Source of the DNA: an uncultured Synechococcales cyanobacterium
Lineage (GTDB): Bacteria > Cyanobacteriota > Cyanobacteriia > Thermosynechococcales > Thermosynechococcaceae
Reading direction: 5' to 3'
Length of the DNA stretch: 33,224 bases
Assembly (NCBI GenBank): GCA_902806435.1
Contig: CADCWO010000190.1
Location: forward strand, 1 to 33,224
In this document: positions 8,654 through 18,269 of the stretch, one piece after another
Layout of the letters: each line of letters begins with the position of its first letter
How positions within the stretch are numbered: the stretch's first letter is position 1
Made by a program: the position numbers and the translations under genes
Notes under the pieces: model-generated
Databases searched by the model: none
Told to the model about the DNA's origin: nothing
What the model saw: only the letters and a program-made list of their open reading frames with translations

Positions 8654-9748
8654 ATGCAAACCTCCGTTCGTCCTCGGTTAGCAATAACGATAGGGGACCC
8701 TGCCGGAATTGGTCCCGAGGTGGTTTTGAAGGCGCTCGCAGTTCCAATCATTAACCAAGGGTGCCAACTGACTGTGATTGGTGGCCGCTCAGTACTCAAT
8801 CAAGCTTACACGCGTTTACGCCGTCGGGGAGGCAACTTACAATCTATTGATGACCATGCTGTAGTCGATCCAGAGCAATTAGCCATCTTGGATTGCGATC
8901 GCAGCGGTTCTACGGCAATAATCCCTGGGATGCCTAGTCAAGCTAGTGGAGCGGCCAGCTTCAACTATATGGAGCAGGCGATCACTCAGACATTGGCCGG
9001 GCATTTTGATGGCATTGTGACAGCACCGATCGCAAAATCTGCTTGGAAAGCAGCAGGCCATGCTTATGCGGGTCAAACAGAACTGCTGGCCGAGCGATCA
9101 GGCGTGAACCAGTTTGGCATGTTGTTTGTAGCTCGCTCACCCTACACCGGGTGGACGTTACGGACGCTGCTGGCTACCACCCATATCCCTCTGCGTTGTG
9201 TAGCTGACACGCTAACCCCGGAGTTATTATCGGGAAAACTGGAGCTGCTAGTGCGTTGCTTGGCTGAAGATTTTGGTTTGGCAACCCCAGAAATTGCGAT
9301 CGCAGGTCTTAACCCGCACAGTGGTGAACAAGGACAGCTTGGTTCTGAAGAACAAGACTGGTTAATTCCTTGGCTGGAGGAGGAGCGGTCACGACGACCG
9401 AACATTAAGCTGGAGGGACCAGTCCCACCGGATACCCTTTGGGTTAAACCTGCTGAGGCTTGGTATGGTTCCCACCAGGCCCCTAGACCCGCTAAGCCCA
9501 TTAGTGCCCATGACGGCTACCTGGCGCTTTACCATGACCAAGGACTGATCCCAGTTAAATTATTGGCTTTTGACCAAGCCGTCAATACGACGATCGGGCT
9601 TCCCTTTGTTCGCACCTCTCCCGACCATGGCACTGCGTTCGATATTGCGGGCAAAGGTATTGCAAAGCCTACAAGTATAGTTTCAGCTATTCAACTGGCA
9701 AAGGAACTTGTTTGTCAAAAACAAGTCGCTAGTTCAATCAAAGCTTGA
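8654..9748 (+). CDS. pdxA: 4-hydroxythreonine-4-phosphate dehydrogenase PdxA
   Basis: NAD-dependent step of the DXP-dependent pyridoxal-phosphate pathway. The protein is 364 aa. The N-terminus [21 protein letters not shown] is diagnostic. The three divalent-metal histidines are visible: His177 in TTHIPL, His222 in LNPHSGEQG and His294 in [12 protein letters not shown]. The substrate-binding end INTT...[21 protein letters not shown] is intact (here [17 protein letters not shown]). Residues ~263-285 form an insert before the YHDQG motif that is longer than in E. coli PdxA; I believe such an insert is common in cyanobacterial homologs. Stands alone, with a strong hairpin after the stop. Confidence 0.96.
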   Translation: MQTSVRPRLAITIGDPAGIGPEVVLKALAVPIINQGCQLTVIGGRSVLNQAYTRLRRRGGNLQSIDDHAVVDPEQLAILDCDRSGSTAIIPGMPSQASGAASFNYMEQAITQTLAGHFDGIVTAPIAKSAWKAAGHAYAGQTELLAERSGVNQFGMLFVARSPYTGWTLRTLLATTHIPLRCVADTLTPELLSGKLELLVRCLAEDFGLATPEIAIAGLNPHSGEQGQLGSEEQDWLIPWLEEERSRRPNIKLEGPVPPDTLWVKPAEAWYGSHQAPRPAKPISAHDGYLALYHDQGLIPVKLLAFDQAVNTTIGLPFVRTSPDHGTAFDIAGKGIAKPTSIVSAIQLAKELVCQKQVASSIKA

Positions 9749-9751
9749 GCC

Positions 9752-9788
9752 TTAGGGTAGCTCGAGGCTAGTTCCTAGCCTCGCCTAA
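9752..9788 (+). terminator. Hairpin after pdxA
   Basis: Perfect 9-bp stem CGAGGCTAG/CTAGCCTCG (9763-9771, 9775-9783) with a 3-nt loop, extended by TTAGG/CCTAA (9752-9756, 9784-9788). It lies directly after the pdxA stop. No T tract follows, so termination may be inefficient, or the stem may protect the 3' end. Confidence 0.5.
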
Positions 9789-9809
9789 ATTCTCCAGACT
9801 TGTCAGGGG

Positions 9810-9835
9810 TTAACAACTTTAGCAACATTTGTTAA
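9810..9835. promoter_or_regulatory. Inverted repeat TTAACAA-N12-TTGTTAA before the DUF4327 gene
   Basis: A perfect 7-bp inverted repeat about 120 nt before the DUF4327 start, in an A+T-rich region. It could be an operator. No regulator is suggested by sequence. Confidence 0.2.
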
Positions 9836-9954
9836 TATCCAAAAGGAGTAGACAGGTGAGAATAAAGATAATTCAGTATTAAAGGCTACAAAAAGTCGTT
9901 CCATTAAAATGATTTTTCTGTACCTTACTAGTCACGATTATTAGAAAGGTGATT

Positions 9955-10176
9955 ATGATTCAGTCTATTGTTTACTCGCTCGAACTCATTAAATCAGAAG
10001 CACGTCAGCTCGTTCAGAAAGGTGTTGTCAGTCGCCACCAACCTATATACACGCTCTGCCGCCACATTCCAGCACGGGAATGGACTTGGATTGAGCAAGA
10101 GCTGGAAAACAATAATTTCCTATTACGCGATCGCATCGTTGACTTGATGGGGCGTGAAGATTGGGATAATGACTAG
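9955..10176 (+). CDS. DUF4327 family small protein
   Basis: A 73-aa protein resembling DUF4327, a small family found in cyanobacteria with no assigned function. The start is the ATG at 9955 (MIQSIVYSLELIKSEARQLV), preceded by AAAGG at good spacing; a GTG two codons upstream is in frame but less well placed. Visible features are an amphipathic N-terminal helix, a central Cys (TLCRHIPAREW) and a charged C-terminus ending in GREDWDND. No signal peptide or membrane segment. It ends 21 nt before a phosphoribosyltransferase gene on the same strand, so the two are probably co-transcribed. The family call is from memory of the sequence pattern. Confidence 0.85.
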   Translation: MIQSIVYSLELIKSEARQLVQKGVVSRHQPIYTLCRHIPAREWTWIEQELENNNFLLRDRIVDLMGREDWDND

Positions 10177-10197
10177 CGAACGGCTAAAGCCCCTACC

Positions 10198-10761
10198 ATG
10201 CCAGATCTCCACATTTCTTGGTCAGAATACCATCAAAAGATTGAGCGGTTAGCAGCTAAGATCCACCATTCCGACTGGAATTTTAATCAAATCATCTGTT
10301 TAGCAAGGGGGGGGCTGCGGGTTGGTGATACCTTATCTCGGATCTACAATCAACCTTTGGCAATCTTAGCAACTTCCTCCTACGGTGTAGGTAATCAAAT
10401 CCGAGGCTCTTTGGTCTTTTCGCGTGACTTGACCATGACCACAGCCAACTTAGGTAGCCGGGTTTTACTCGTCGATGATCTGGTAGATTCCGGTATTACA
10501 CTTCAAAAAACATTGGCCTGGCTTGATTGTCACTATGGTTTTTACATTGATGAAGTGAAGACGGCTGTACTTTGGTACAAAGGCTGTTCAGTGGTTGCCC
10601 CTGATTACTATGTGGACTTTTTGCCAGGTAACCCTTGGATTCACCAACCTTTTGAAGTTTACGAGCAGATGACGCCTGAGCAACTTGCAACTCAGTGCCT
10701 TAGTTCATCCACGCCACAGGTAGAACAAGAACAGCAAGTATCAGATTCAAGTTGCGCTTAA
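10198..10761 (+). CDS. Phosphoribosyltransferase domain protein
   Basis: The 187-aa protein has a type I PRTase fold. The PRPP-binding signature VLLVDDLVDSGITL lies at ~93-106, preceded by the flexible-loop region and by IICLARGGLRVGDTL, which resembles the purine/xanthine PRTase group (gpt/Hpt-like). It should transfer phosphoribose from PRPP to a base, or act as a PRPP-sensing regulator; substrate is not evident. The C-terminal ~25 residues are Gln/Ser-rich and probably disordered. It follows the DUF4327 gene by 21 nt and converges on the AEC transporter, 13 nt apart. Confidence 0.88.
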   Translation: MPDLHISWSEYHQKIERLAAKIHHSDWNFNQIICLARGGLRVGDTLSRIYNQPLAILATSSYGVGNQIRGSLVFSRDLTMTTANLGSRVLLVDDLVDSGITLQKTLAWLDCHYGFYIDEVKTAVLWYKGCSVVAPDYYVDFLPGNPWIHQPFEVYEQMTPEQLATQCLSSSTPQVEQEQQVSDSSCA

Positions 10762-10774
10762 AGCAATTGCCAGT

Positions 10775-11695
10775 TCAGCCTTGAAACAGCCATATCCAAG
10801 CTGGCAGCAGCAGTAATAAACCAGCAGACCCTGCTACTAGGGTTGTTACCGTAAACTCGTGATCCAGATTGTAGACTTCCGTAATTACTAAAGTTGCAAA
10901 GGCTGGAGGCATAGCCATTTGTAAGACTAGTACGAGCCGCGGGGAGCCAGTTATTCCCACCAGCGTTAAGCCAGTGCCAAGCGCAAGCGGAATTAAAACC
11001 ATTTTGATGCTTAAACTGGCACAAGCTTTGGGAAGCTGTCGCAAAGAGGTTAGCTGCCCTAACCGCATACCAATCAAGATCAGTGACAAAAAGATGATCG
11101 CCCAGGCCAGCACCTTGAGAATTTGCTCAACCGACAGTGGTAAAGGAATATTGCGCAAGTACAAGCCCGCAACCAAGCTCCACAGGGGCGGATTTTTCAG
11201 CAATTGTTGAATCAGTTGCCAATTGCCCTGAAATTGGGAGCCGAAATAGGCACCAACCGCAACCCCTAACCCATAGGCGCCAATTGTGGTACCTAGTAAG
11301 TCATAAAAAAGTGCCCAAGCAAAGTATTTCGGGCCGACTAGAGCTAGAACAATTGGATACCCTAGGTAGCCAGTATTGCCAACCATTGAGGTTAGCAAAA
11401 AGCTGCCTTTGGTTGAGGGTCGCCAAACGGCTTTAGTGCTTCGGTAGCGTATCCAAATCCAAGCTACCCCAGTACTGAGCAAAATGGCTGCCCAAGCTAC
11501 TGTTGGAGCCAACCAGATCATGCCAGACAAGTTTGCTCCCCGCAGAAACGTGACAATGCTTAGGGGCACACCAATCCAAAGCAGAAAATTACCCAAGTAG
11601 ACCGGTGCCTTGGCTGGAGCCACACGTTCCAGACCAATACCAATCAATGCTCCCCCAATCAGGTAAACGTACAAGTTTAATAAACTGTTACCCAT
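10775..11695 (-). CDS. AEC family (auxin efflux carrier-like) transporter
   Basis: A 306-aa polytopic inner-membrane protein with about ten hydrophobic segments arranged as two halves, as in the AEC family. Cues are the N-terminal LYVYLIGGALIGIGLERV, the central GNTGYLGYPIVLALVG (the conserved N-x-G-x-x-G-x-P region) and MAMPPAFATLVITEVYNLD near the end. Bacterial members are thought to export or import organic anions such as malate; the substrate here is unknown. Its stop lies 13 nt from the convergent phosphoribosyltransferase stop. Start is the ATG at 11695. Confidence 0.88.
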   Translation of the reverse strand: MGNSLLNLYVYLIGGALIGIGLERVAPAKAPVYLGNFLLWIGVPLSIVTFLRGANLSGMIWLAPTVAWAAILLSTGVAWIWIRYRSTKAVWRPSTKGSFLLTSMVGNTGYLGYPIVLALVGPKYFAWALFYDLLGTTIGAYGLGVAVGAYFGSQFQGNWQLIQQLLKNPPLWSLVAGLYLRNIPLPLSVEQILKVLAWAIIFLSLILIGMRLGQLTSLRQLPKACASLSIKMVLIPLALGTGLTLVGITGSPRLVLVLQMAMPPAFATLVITEVYNLDHEFTVTTLVAGSAGLLLLLPAWIWLFQG

Positions 11696-11969
11696 TACCC
11701 GCCTATGACTATCCAGGGCTGCTAGTTGTTGAGAGGAAACTGACAGGGTAGACCGGGGGCTTAACTTTAACTCTTCACGCTACTTCCAAGTAACAGTGGC
11801 CTCTTGACGCCACCAGCCTAGGGTTGAGTAGGCTACCTAGCGTGAAAAAGTGTTAAAATTTTAACTGTAAGTACGGTATTTGGCAACCATCGGAAGACCA
11901 GGAGTTTTATATGGTCTTTTTTGGCGATTATCGCCCCGAAAACGGCGTATTATTAGAAATTTTCACCCT

Positions 11970-14531
11970 ATGAGTATAGCTGAAGAGCGGATCATCCCGA
12001 CTGATCTACGTAATGAGATGTCCCGGTCTTACCTAGAATACGCCATGAGCGTTATCGTGGGTCGGGCGCTGCCAGATGCTAGGGATGGTCTCAAGCCCGT
12101 ACATCGCCGGATTCTTTACGCCATGCACGAGTTGGGCTTGGGGCCAGAGCGTCCTTTCCGTAAGTGCGCTCGTGTTGTGGGAGAAGTGCTGGGTAAATAC
12201 CATCCCCACGGCGATACCGCGGTCTATGACGCACTGGTGCGGATGGCGCAGGATTTTTCGATGCGCTCTCCGTTGATCAACGGACATGGCAACTTTGGCT
12301 CAATTGACAATGACCCCCCAGCGGCAATGCGATATACCGAGTGCCGCCTCCAAACGCTGACTCGCGATGCTCTGCTCCAAGATATTGAGCAGGAAACGGT
12401 TGATTTTGGGGATAACTTTGACGGCTCTCAGCAGGAGCCACTGGTGTTGCCGGCAAGAGTGCCGCAACTTCTGCTGAATGGGTCTTCCGGAATTGCCGTG
12501 GGGATGGCGACGAACATCCCTCCCCACAATCTGGGCGAACTGATTGATGGGTTGGTGGCTTTGATTCACAACCCTGAGCTGAGCGATATTGAGCTCATGC
12601 AGTACATTCCTGGTCCGGATTTCCCAACAGGCGGGCATATCCTCGGTACTACAGGAATTCGCGAAGCCTACACCACGGGTCGAGGCTCGATCACGATGCG
12701 TGGGGTTGCCACGATTGAGACTCTAGAGCAACGAGGACGTCCTGACCGCGAAGCAATCATTATTACAGAGCTGCCCTATCAAACCAATAAGGCGGCAATG
12801 ATTGAGAAGATTGCGGAGATGGTTAATGAGAAGCGCTTAGAGGGGATCTCGGATATTCGGGACGAAAGCGATCGCGATGGGATGCGAGTGGTGATCGAAC
12901 TCAAGCGCGATGCCTATCCCCGTGTTGTTCTTAACAACCTGTTCAAGCAAACCCCGCTCCAGACTAACTTCGGCGCTAATATGCTGGCTCTGGTAAACGC
13001 GGAGCCCCAACTGCTGAGTCTCAAGAAGTTTCTGGAAGTATTTCTTGATTTCCGCACCGAGGCCATTACCCGGCGTACCCGTTACGAACTCCGTAAAGCC
13101 CAGGAGCGGGATCATCTATTGCAAGGGTTATTGATTGCCCTGGAAAATTTAGATGCCGTTATCCATTTGATCCGGCAGGCTGCGGATACAACGAGTGCCC
13201 GCCAGGGACTAATAGATTCCTTTGGTCTTTCGGAAGCCCAATCCGACGGTATCCTCCAGATGCAACTGCGGCGGCTCACTGCCTTGGAAGCGGAAAAAAT
13301 TCACCAGGAGCACAATGACCTTCAATCTCGAATTACTGATTTAGAAGATATCTTGGCCCGGCGGGCGCGGATTCTGGAGATTATTGAAACCGAACTGGCG
13401 GAACTCAGAGCTGTCCATGCCACCCCACGCCGGACAATAATTGAAGTCGCTGAAGGTGAAATTGATCCGACCGATTTAATTGCGAATGAGAAAGCGGTAA
13501 TTCTGGTCACGGAGCAGGGCTACATCAAACGGATGCCTGTGAATACCTTTGAAGCCCAGAGCCGGGCAACTCGTGGTAAATCTGGTACCCGGATGAAAGA
13601 TGATGACGGGGTGGACCACTTCTTTACCTGCTGTGACCACGATAGTATTTTATTCTTCAGCGATCGCGGCGTGGTCTATTCTCTGAAGGCTTACCAGATT
13701 CCGCCAGGCTCTCGCACCTCTCGCGGCATGCCGGTCGTGCAACTGTTGCCCATCCCCCGAGATGAAAAGATTACCTCGATTATTCCGGTAACGGAATTTA
13801 GTCAGGACGAATACCTAGTTATGATGACAGCGGGCGGCTATATCAAGAAGACTGCGCTGGCCGCCTTTAGCAACATTCGTGCTAACGGCTTAATTGCGAT
13901 TACTTTAGAAGCGGGCGATCAACTACGCTGGGTGCGCCGCGCCCAGGATGGGGATAGTATTATTATTGGTTCGCGCCAGGGGATGGCGATTCACTTCAAG
14001 ATTGATCCCGAACGCTTACGTGCTTCTGGCCGCACTGCTCGTGGGGTGAGAGCGATGAACCTGCGCAACGGGGACCAGCTGATTGGCATGGATATTCTAC
14101 CGGCAGCAACCATCGCCGATCTAGTCGATGAAGACAGCGACGAACCTACGGATGAAGTAGCAGATTTAGTTGCCACCGGACCCCAGCAAGGACCCTGTGT
14201 TCTTGTGATTACCACCGGAGGTTATGGTAAGCGGGTGCCAGTTTCGCAGTTCCGCTTGCAAAACCGGGCTGGCATGGGCCTAGTTGCGATCAAGTTTCGC
14301 CGTCCCCAGGACCAACTGGCCTCTTTACAAGTGGTCAATCTGGATAATGAATTGATGATGGTTACAAGCCGCGGCATTATTATTCGGCAAGCGGTACAGG
14401 CTATCTCCCTGCAATCACGGATGGCTACAGGTGTGCGCGTGCAGCGCCTGGATGAAGATGACTCCATTGCTGCCGTGGCCTTAGTCCCTCCCTCTGCGGA
14501 AGAAGAAATCCTGTTGGAGGATGACGCCTAA
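11970..14531 (+). CDS. gyrA: DNA gyrase subunit A (type IIA topoisomerase breakage-reunion subunit)
   Basis: Cuts and rejoins DNA in the GyrA2B2 complex. I chose the ATG at 11970 ([28 protein letters not shown]), the normal N-terminus; the frame opens 90 nt upstream at a TTG, but those residues have no family match. The protein is 853 aa. The catalytic tyrosine is Tyr122 ([10 protein letters not shown]); the quinolone region reads [10 protein letters not shown], with Thr83 and Asp87 in E. coli numbering. The C-terminal six-bladed pinwheel begins near 500. Its GyrA box is QSRATRG at 530-536 against the canonical QRRGGKG, so positions 2, 4 and 5 differ. Cyanobacteria also carry a second GyrA/ParC paralog, so gyrase versus topoisomerase IV is not fully settled. 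The stop overlaps the lnt start by 11 nt. Confidence 0.9.
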   Translation: MSIAEERIIPTDLRNEMSRSYLEYAMSVIVGRALPDARDGLKPVHRRILYAMHELGLGPERPFRKCARVVGEVLGKYHPHGDTAVYDALVRMAQDFSMRSPLINGHGNFGSIDNDPPAAMRYTECRLQTLTRDALLQDIEQETVDFGDNFDGSQQEPLVLPARVPQLLLNGSSGIAVGMATNIPPHNLGELIDGLVALIHNPELSDIELMQYIPGPDFPTGGHILGTTGIREAYTTGRGSITMRGVATIETLEQRGRPDREAIIITELPYQTNKAAMIEKIAEMVNEKRLEGISDIRDESDRDGMRVVIELKRDAYPRVVLNNLFKQTPLQTNFGANMLALVNAEPQLLSLKKFLEVFLDFRTEAITRRTRYELRKAQERDHLLQGLLIALENLDAVIHLIRQAADTTSARQGLIDSFGLSEAQSDGILQMQLRRLTALEAEKIHQEHNDLQSRITDLEDILARRARILEIIETELAELRAVHATPRRTIIEVAEGEIDPTDLIANEKAVILVTEQGYIKRMPVNTFEAQSRATRGKSGTRMKDDDGVDHFFTCCDHDSILFFSDRGVVYSLKAYQIPPGSRTSRGMPVVQLLPIPRDEKITSIIPVTEFSQDEYLVMMTAGGYIKKTALAAFSNIRANGLIAITLEAGDQLRWVRRAQDGDSIIIGSRQGMAIHFKIDPERLRASGRTARGVRAMNLRNGDQLIGMDILPAATIADLVDEDSDEPTDEVADLVATGPQQGPCVLVITTGGYGKRVPVSQFRLQNRAGMGLVAIKFRRPQDQLASLQVVNLDNELMMVTSRGIIIRQAVQAISLQSRMATGVRVQRLDEDDSIAAVALVPPSAEEEILLEDDA

Positions 14532-16086
14532 GCATTTGCCCTGGCACCTCAAAAGTCTCCGTGATTGGCGCTGGGCATTGGTTATCGCCTTTACCAGTGG
14601 TCTGGGGATGGGCTTAACTCCGGCTCCAGTCAATGCTTGGCTGCTAGCCTGGGGAGCCTTGGCTCCCCTCTGGCTACTAACACAGGTACATGCTCCTAAA
14701 ATGGCGCTGCTGCTAGGTGCAGCCTGGGGGGTTGGCTATCATGGCGCGGCGATATCCTGGATTACTGGTATTCACCCGATGACGTGGTTAGGGGTGCCCT
14801 GGCTTGCCAGTTTAGCGATCGCCGCATTTTGCTGGATTGCAATTACCCTTTGGGGTGCAGCACTGGTAGCGGTCTGGGCTTGGGCGATGGCACTATATCG
14901 TTTGACTGGTTCACCAAAAACTTCTACCTGGGCACGCGTCTTAGTCGGCGTTGCTCTCTGGTGCGGTTTGGAGTGGATCTGGAGTCAGTCACCCCTCTGG
15001 TGGACTTCGTTGTCCTACACCCAAAGTCCTCACAATTTGGCCATTTTGCACCTGGGCCAACTATCTGGACCTTTAACAGTGACTGCAGCACTTGTGTTGA
15101 TTAATGGCTTGGTTGCCGAGGTGGTAAGTACCAAGGGCCGCTGGCAGGGTATGGGATGGGTGGTAATAGTGTTGGTTAGCCTCCACATTTTGGGCTTTGG
15201 GCTATACAGTCAGCCCCTAGATCAACCGCCTGCAACTGCCTTAAAAGTCGGAATTATTCAAGGTAATATCCCGAATGAAATTAAGCTTTACTCGGAAGGG
15301 GGACGTCGTGCCTTAGAAGGTTACACTAGCGGTTATCGCGCCTTAGCTGAGCAAGGGGTAGAGGCAGTCTTAACCCCTGAAACCGCTTTACCGTTCCTCT
15401 GGACAAGTTCCAGCGCCACCTATAGCTCCTTTCGCCGAGCGATTTTGGAACAAGGGGTAGTAGCTTGGGTTGGGGCGATTGGCCAACAAGGCAAAAACAT
15501 TACAAACAGCCTGTTTACAATCACAGGGCAGGGTGAAATTTTCAGCCGCTACGACAAAGTAAACCTAGTACCGGTTGGGGAATACATTCCTTTTCAGCGC
15601 TGGTTAGGCGGCCTGATTGAACGGCTCTCCCCCCTGGATGCTCATCTTGTCCCAGGCTCTCCCAATCAAACCTTTGATACACCCTTTGGCCAGGCGATTA
15701 CTGGGATCTGTTACGACTCTGCCTTTGCTGAGCACTTCCGGCGACAAACTGCCGCAGGGGGAGAGTTCCTTCTTTCGGCTTCTAACAATGCCCATTACAG
15801 CTCGGCAATGCCCGCCCAACACCATGCTCAAGATGTGATGCGGGCGATTGAAAGCGATCGCTGGGCAGTCCGGGCGACGAATACCGGCTATTCCGGGATT
15901 GTTGATCCCCATGGCAACACACACTGGCTATCTGGCCTCAACACCTATCAAATTCATGCAGATAGGATCTACCGTCGGCACACACAAACGCCTTATGTCC
16001 GCTGGGGAGATTGGCTAACACCGCTCCTGTCTGTTCTGGCTATAGGAACCTGCGTGATGAAGAGGGCTGGATGGAGAGAGCAATAA
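14521..16086 (+). CDS. lnt: Apolipoprotein N-acyltransferase
   Basis: Adds the third acyl chain to the N-terminal Cys of lipoproteins at the outer face of the inner membrane. The protein is 521 aa. The N-terminal half (~15-230) is multi-pass membrane; the C-terminal half is a nitrilase-fold catalytic domain with the complete triad: Glu287 (LTPETALPF), Lys346 ([14 protein letters not shown]) and Cys397 ([13 protein letters not shown]). A final membrane helix is at ~500-515. The ATG at 14521 lies inside the last codons of gyrA, giving an 11-nt overlap and probable translational coupling. Candidate substrates in the window are the lipoproteins at 20120-20734 and 28167-28694. Confidence 0.95.
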   Translation: MTPKHLPWHLKSLRDWRWALVIAFTSGLGMGLTPAPVNAWLLAWGALAPLWLLTQVHAPKMALLLGAAWGVGYHGAAISWITGIHPMTWLGVPWLASLAIAAFCWIAITLWGAALVAVWAWAMALYRLTGSPKTSTWARVLVGVALWCGLEWIWSQSPLWWTSLSYTQSPHNLAILHLGQLSGPLTVTAALVLINGLVAEVVSTKGRWQGMGWVVIVLVSLHILGFGLYSQPLDQPPATALKVGIIQGNIPNEIKLYSEGGRRALEGYTSGYRALAEQGVEAVLTPETALPFLWTSSSATYSSFRRAILEQGVVAWVGAIGQQGKNITNSLFTITGQGEIFSRYDKVNLVPVGEYIPFQRWLGGLIERLSPLDAHLVPGSPNQTFDTPFGQAITGICYDSAFAEHFRRQTAAGGEFLLSASNNAHYSSAMPAQHHAQDVMRAIESDRWAVRATNTGYSGIVDPHGNTHWLSGLNTYQIHADRIYRRHTQTPYVRWGDWLTPLLSVLAIGTCVMKRAGWREQ

Positions 16087-16196
16087 AGCACAAGGTTGCT
16101 TGGGCTACGATGGTTAATAAGGGGTGTGTTTGAAGTTATTAGCACTGAATGTGCTAAGCAAGAGTCACTCAACTCTCAACATTTGGGATAATTGCC

Positions 16197-16667
16197 ATGT
16201 TAGGTCGTACTCTTCGCTTGCGATCGCAGCAACTATTCGGTTTGATAATCGCTTTTAGCGTTATGCCTGCTTTTGCTGAAACCGCTAATTTTGGTACTTT
16301 TAACCTTGCACCTGGCTTCTCCTCGGGCCAAGGGGTTGTGCAAGGATATACTGGGGGATCTTTCCCCTTATCTACACTGTCAACCAACGTTCGCTGCTTG
16401 GGCTTCAGTGACCCCGCCCCAGACCACATTATGGTTTTAGAGCAACCCTTTCCACGCTTAAAACTAAAAGTGAACAGCCGAGGCGAGGACACTACTTTAT
16501 TAATTCGAGGCCCGGAAAACAATCTGATTGGTTGTGGTGATGACACGGGTAAAGATCAGGATGCTAGTGTTACAGCCTCTAACTTGAAACCCGGAGATTA
16601 TCGAATTTGGGTAGGTGCGCTTGAGCCCGGCTCAAAGTACGACTACACGCTCTCCGTAGAAGAGTAA
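16197..16667 (+). CDS. Secreted protein of unknown function, possibly PPC-like beta-sandwich
   Basis: The 156-aa protein carries a Sec signal peptide (hydrophobic 12-26, probable cleavage after AFA at 27). The mature part is ~129 aa and rich in beta-strand and Gly/Asp. The second half, with TLLIRGPENNLIGCGDD, ASVTASNLKPGDYRIWVG and KYDYTLSVEE, has the look of a bacterial pre-peptidase C-terminal (PPC-like) sandwich; this is inference from pattern only. Two mature cysteines (VRCLGF and LIGCGDD) could form a disulfide. Located 110 bp after lnt on the same strand and converging on the acyltransferase gene. Confidence 0.7.
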   Translation: MLGRTLRLRSQQLFGLIIAFSVMPAFAETANFGTFNLAPGFSSGQGVVQGYTGGSFPLSTLSTNVRCLGFSDPAPDHIMVLEQPFPRLKLKVNSRGEDTTLLIRGPENNLIGCGDDTGKDQDASVTASNLKPGDYRIWVGALEPGSKYDYTLSVEE

Positions 16668-16673
16668 CAAACT

Positions 16674-16694
16674 CAATGATTCATGAAATCATTG
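16674..16694. terminator. Hairpin between convergent genes
   Basis: Perfect 8-bp stem CAATGATT/AATCATTG with a 5-nt loop sits 7 nt after the stop of the secreted-protein gene and overlaps the last codons of the convergent acyltransferase gene. It may end the plus-strand transcript. There is no T tract. Confidence 0.35.
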
Positions 16695-18207
16695 CTTCCA
16701 GAGCAATTTGCAGATCTTGAGTCAGCCTAGTAACGGCCTGCTTAGCGCTACGGCGGTTGGTCTGATAGGTCTCCCAGCGGTCTGACACTGATAAGGGTTG
16801 GCCTACCGTCACTTGAACCCACTGCTTTCCCAGGTGAGGCCGCTGAAAGGGATTGCCGCCTTTGATGCGGGTGATCATGTCCCACATTAGCAAGGTTGTT
16901 TCAGCAAAACGCTCTACAGTAGGTTTTTCTTGAACATACTTGCCAGTGACGGCGACGAAACTTTCGACCAGCCGCATGTGCCACATCCGTAGATCCGCTT
17001 CTGCAGCAATCCAATCTGCTAATCCTCGCTTCAAGGGTGGTAAGACTCCCATCGACTTGAGATCTTCTCGGTAGATGTAATCCCAACCAGCTTGTTCCAG
17101 ACGACGGCAACGCTCAATCGTACTGCCCTGAGGCTGCAAGTGAAAATACTGCTCTGCCACATTTAATGCAGCATCAAGGAGCGCCTGAAGTCGAGCCGTA
17201 AAGTCTTGAGATCCCGTGTTATTAATTGCTGCTCTAGTTGAGACTGCTGGTAGAGTTTGATGATAAAAGCGGCTATAGAATTCCTCCATTGAGGATAATA
17301 AATACTCTCCTAACCGATAAACTCGGCGGTAGCAAGCCGCCTCGCGACCACAAATGCTGGCTTTGGTTCCAACTAGTCGCTCAGGAGTCTCCGCTACAGG
17401 CAAGCCGCAATCAGCTTCCAAATTGCTTAACAGCTTTTCTAGTGCCTTCCAAGGTGCCTTGACATAGTGGTACTGAATGCCCACCGGCACAATCAAAACC
17501 TGCTCGCAGCGCTCAGCCTTCCGCAGATCTTCAACACACCAAAATCCGAGTTGGGCAATCCCCGGCTCCAGCGGACTCACAACTTCATTGTGGCCATTTG
17601 TAGCCCCTTCGGGAGCGGCTGCCAGGGGGAGGCTACCATTAGCAAACAGGTTGCGAGTTGAGCGCAGGCTCAGCCGGTCTACCTTACCCCGATGAATCGG
17701 GATGCCGCCCAGACGGGAGTACAGCCAGCCTACCCATCTTCCAGCCCACAGAGGAATCCCGCGATCATAGATAAAGTAGCTATGGAGTGGACGTTGCAGT
17801 GATATTCCCTGACGTCGTGCTTCCCGGGGAACCATCTGCCACAGTAAAGATGCCATGCAGAAGGGGTCATTGGCACTAGAATGACGAAAGGCTAACAAGA
17901 ATCGAACCTTACCCGATTGAAACTGACGATAAAGCTCGACCAAGCTGTCTAGATTGTTTCCTCGAACGCTTGTAATACCTACCCGAAATTGCAGCCAGAA
18001 GGGCAGCAGTAGTTGCACCCCCTTGAGGACGAAAGGGTCGAAAGCTGCGGGAATGAACTCCAATGGTGGTTGAACTTGGGTAATAGACTGAGGCAAAGTT
18101 GGTTTCTCTAGAGTCCTGATTTTTAGATAAAGGATTTGAAGCTGAGCTTGAGCAGGGCAATCTTCCCAAATCCCCTCCTGGGGAACGGTCACACCCTCAA
18201 GACCCAT
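16681..18207 (-). CDS. PlsC-like acyltransferase with long C-terminal extension
   Basis: Glycerophosphate/lysophospholipid acyltransferase superfamily, 508 aa. The four family blocks appear in order: H(X)4D in FRHSSANDPF (~108-116), GIPIHRGKVDR (~167-177), PEGATNG in place of the usual PEGT (~199-205), and VPVGIQYHYV (~240-249). Acyl transfer to a glycerolipid or related acceptor is expected at the membrane; a hydrophobic stretch at ~65-75 (VQLLLPFWLQF) may help binding. The last ~240 residues are mostly helical and unlike the small PlsC enzymes; their role is unknown. The stop is 13 nt from the convergent secreted-protein gene, and it lies ~60 bp downstream of the AAA+ ATPase gene on the same strand, possibly co-transcribed. 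Confidence 0.82.
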   Translation of the reverse strand: MGLEGVTVPQEGIWEDCPAQAQLQILYLKIRTLEKPTLPQSITQVQPPLEFIPAAFDPFVLKGVQLLLPFWLQFRVGITSVRGNNLDSLVELYRQFQSGKVRFLLAFRHSSANDPFCMASLLWQMVPREARRQGISLQRPLHSYFIYDRGIPLWAGRWVGWLYSRLGGIPIHRGKVDRLSLRSTRNLFANGSLPLAAAPEGATNGHNEVVSPLEPGIAQLGFWCVEDLRKAERCEQVLIVPVGIQYHYVKAPWKALEKLLSNLEADCGLPVAETPERLVGTKASICGREAACYRRVYRLGEYLLSSMEEFYSRFYHQTLPAVSTRAAINNTGSQDFTARLQALLDAALNVAEQYFHLQPQGSTIERCRRLEQAGWDYIYREDLKSMGVLPPLKRGLADWIAAEADLRMWHMRLVESFVAVTGKYVQEKPTVERFAETTLLMWDMITRIKGGNPFQRPHLGKQWVQVTVGQPLSVSDRWETYQTNRRSAKQAVTRLTQDLQIALEAMIS

Positions 18208-18269
18208 CCAGCCCCCTGGATAACAGGCATATAACCGGCATAGTAGCTCACTACAATTAGGGTGATTTC

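Noticed and set aside
9142-9501. 119-codon open frame antisense to pdxA
   Set aside because: It is fully inside pdxA, which has intact motifs throughout; the product is low-complexity Ser/Gly-rich with no family look. A shadow of GC-rich codons.
11880-11969. Upstream 30 codons of gyrA
   Set aside because: They begin at TTG and show no GyrA similarity; the conserved N-terminus starts at 11970.
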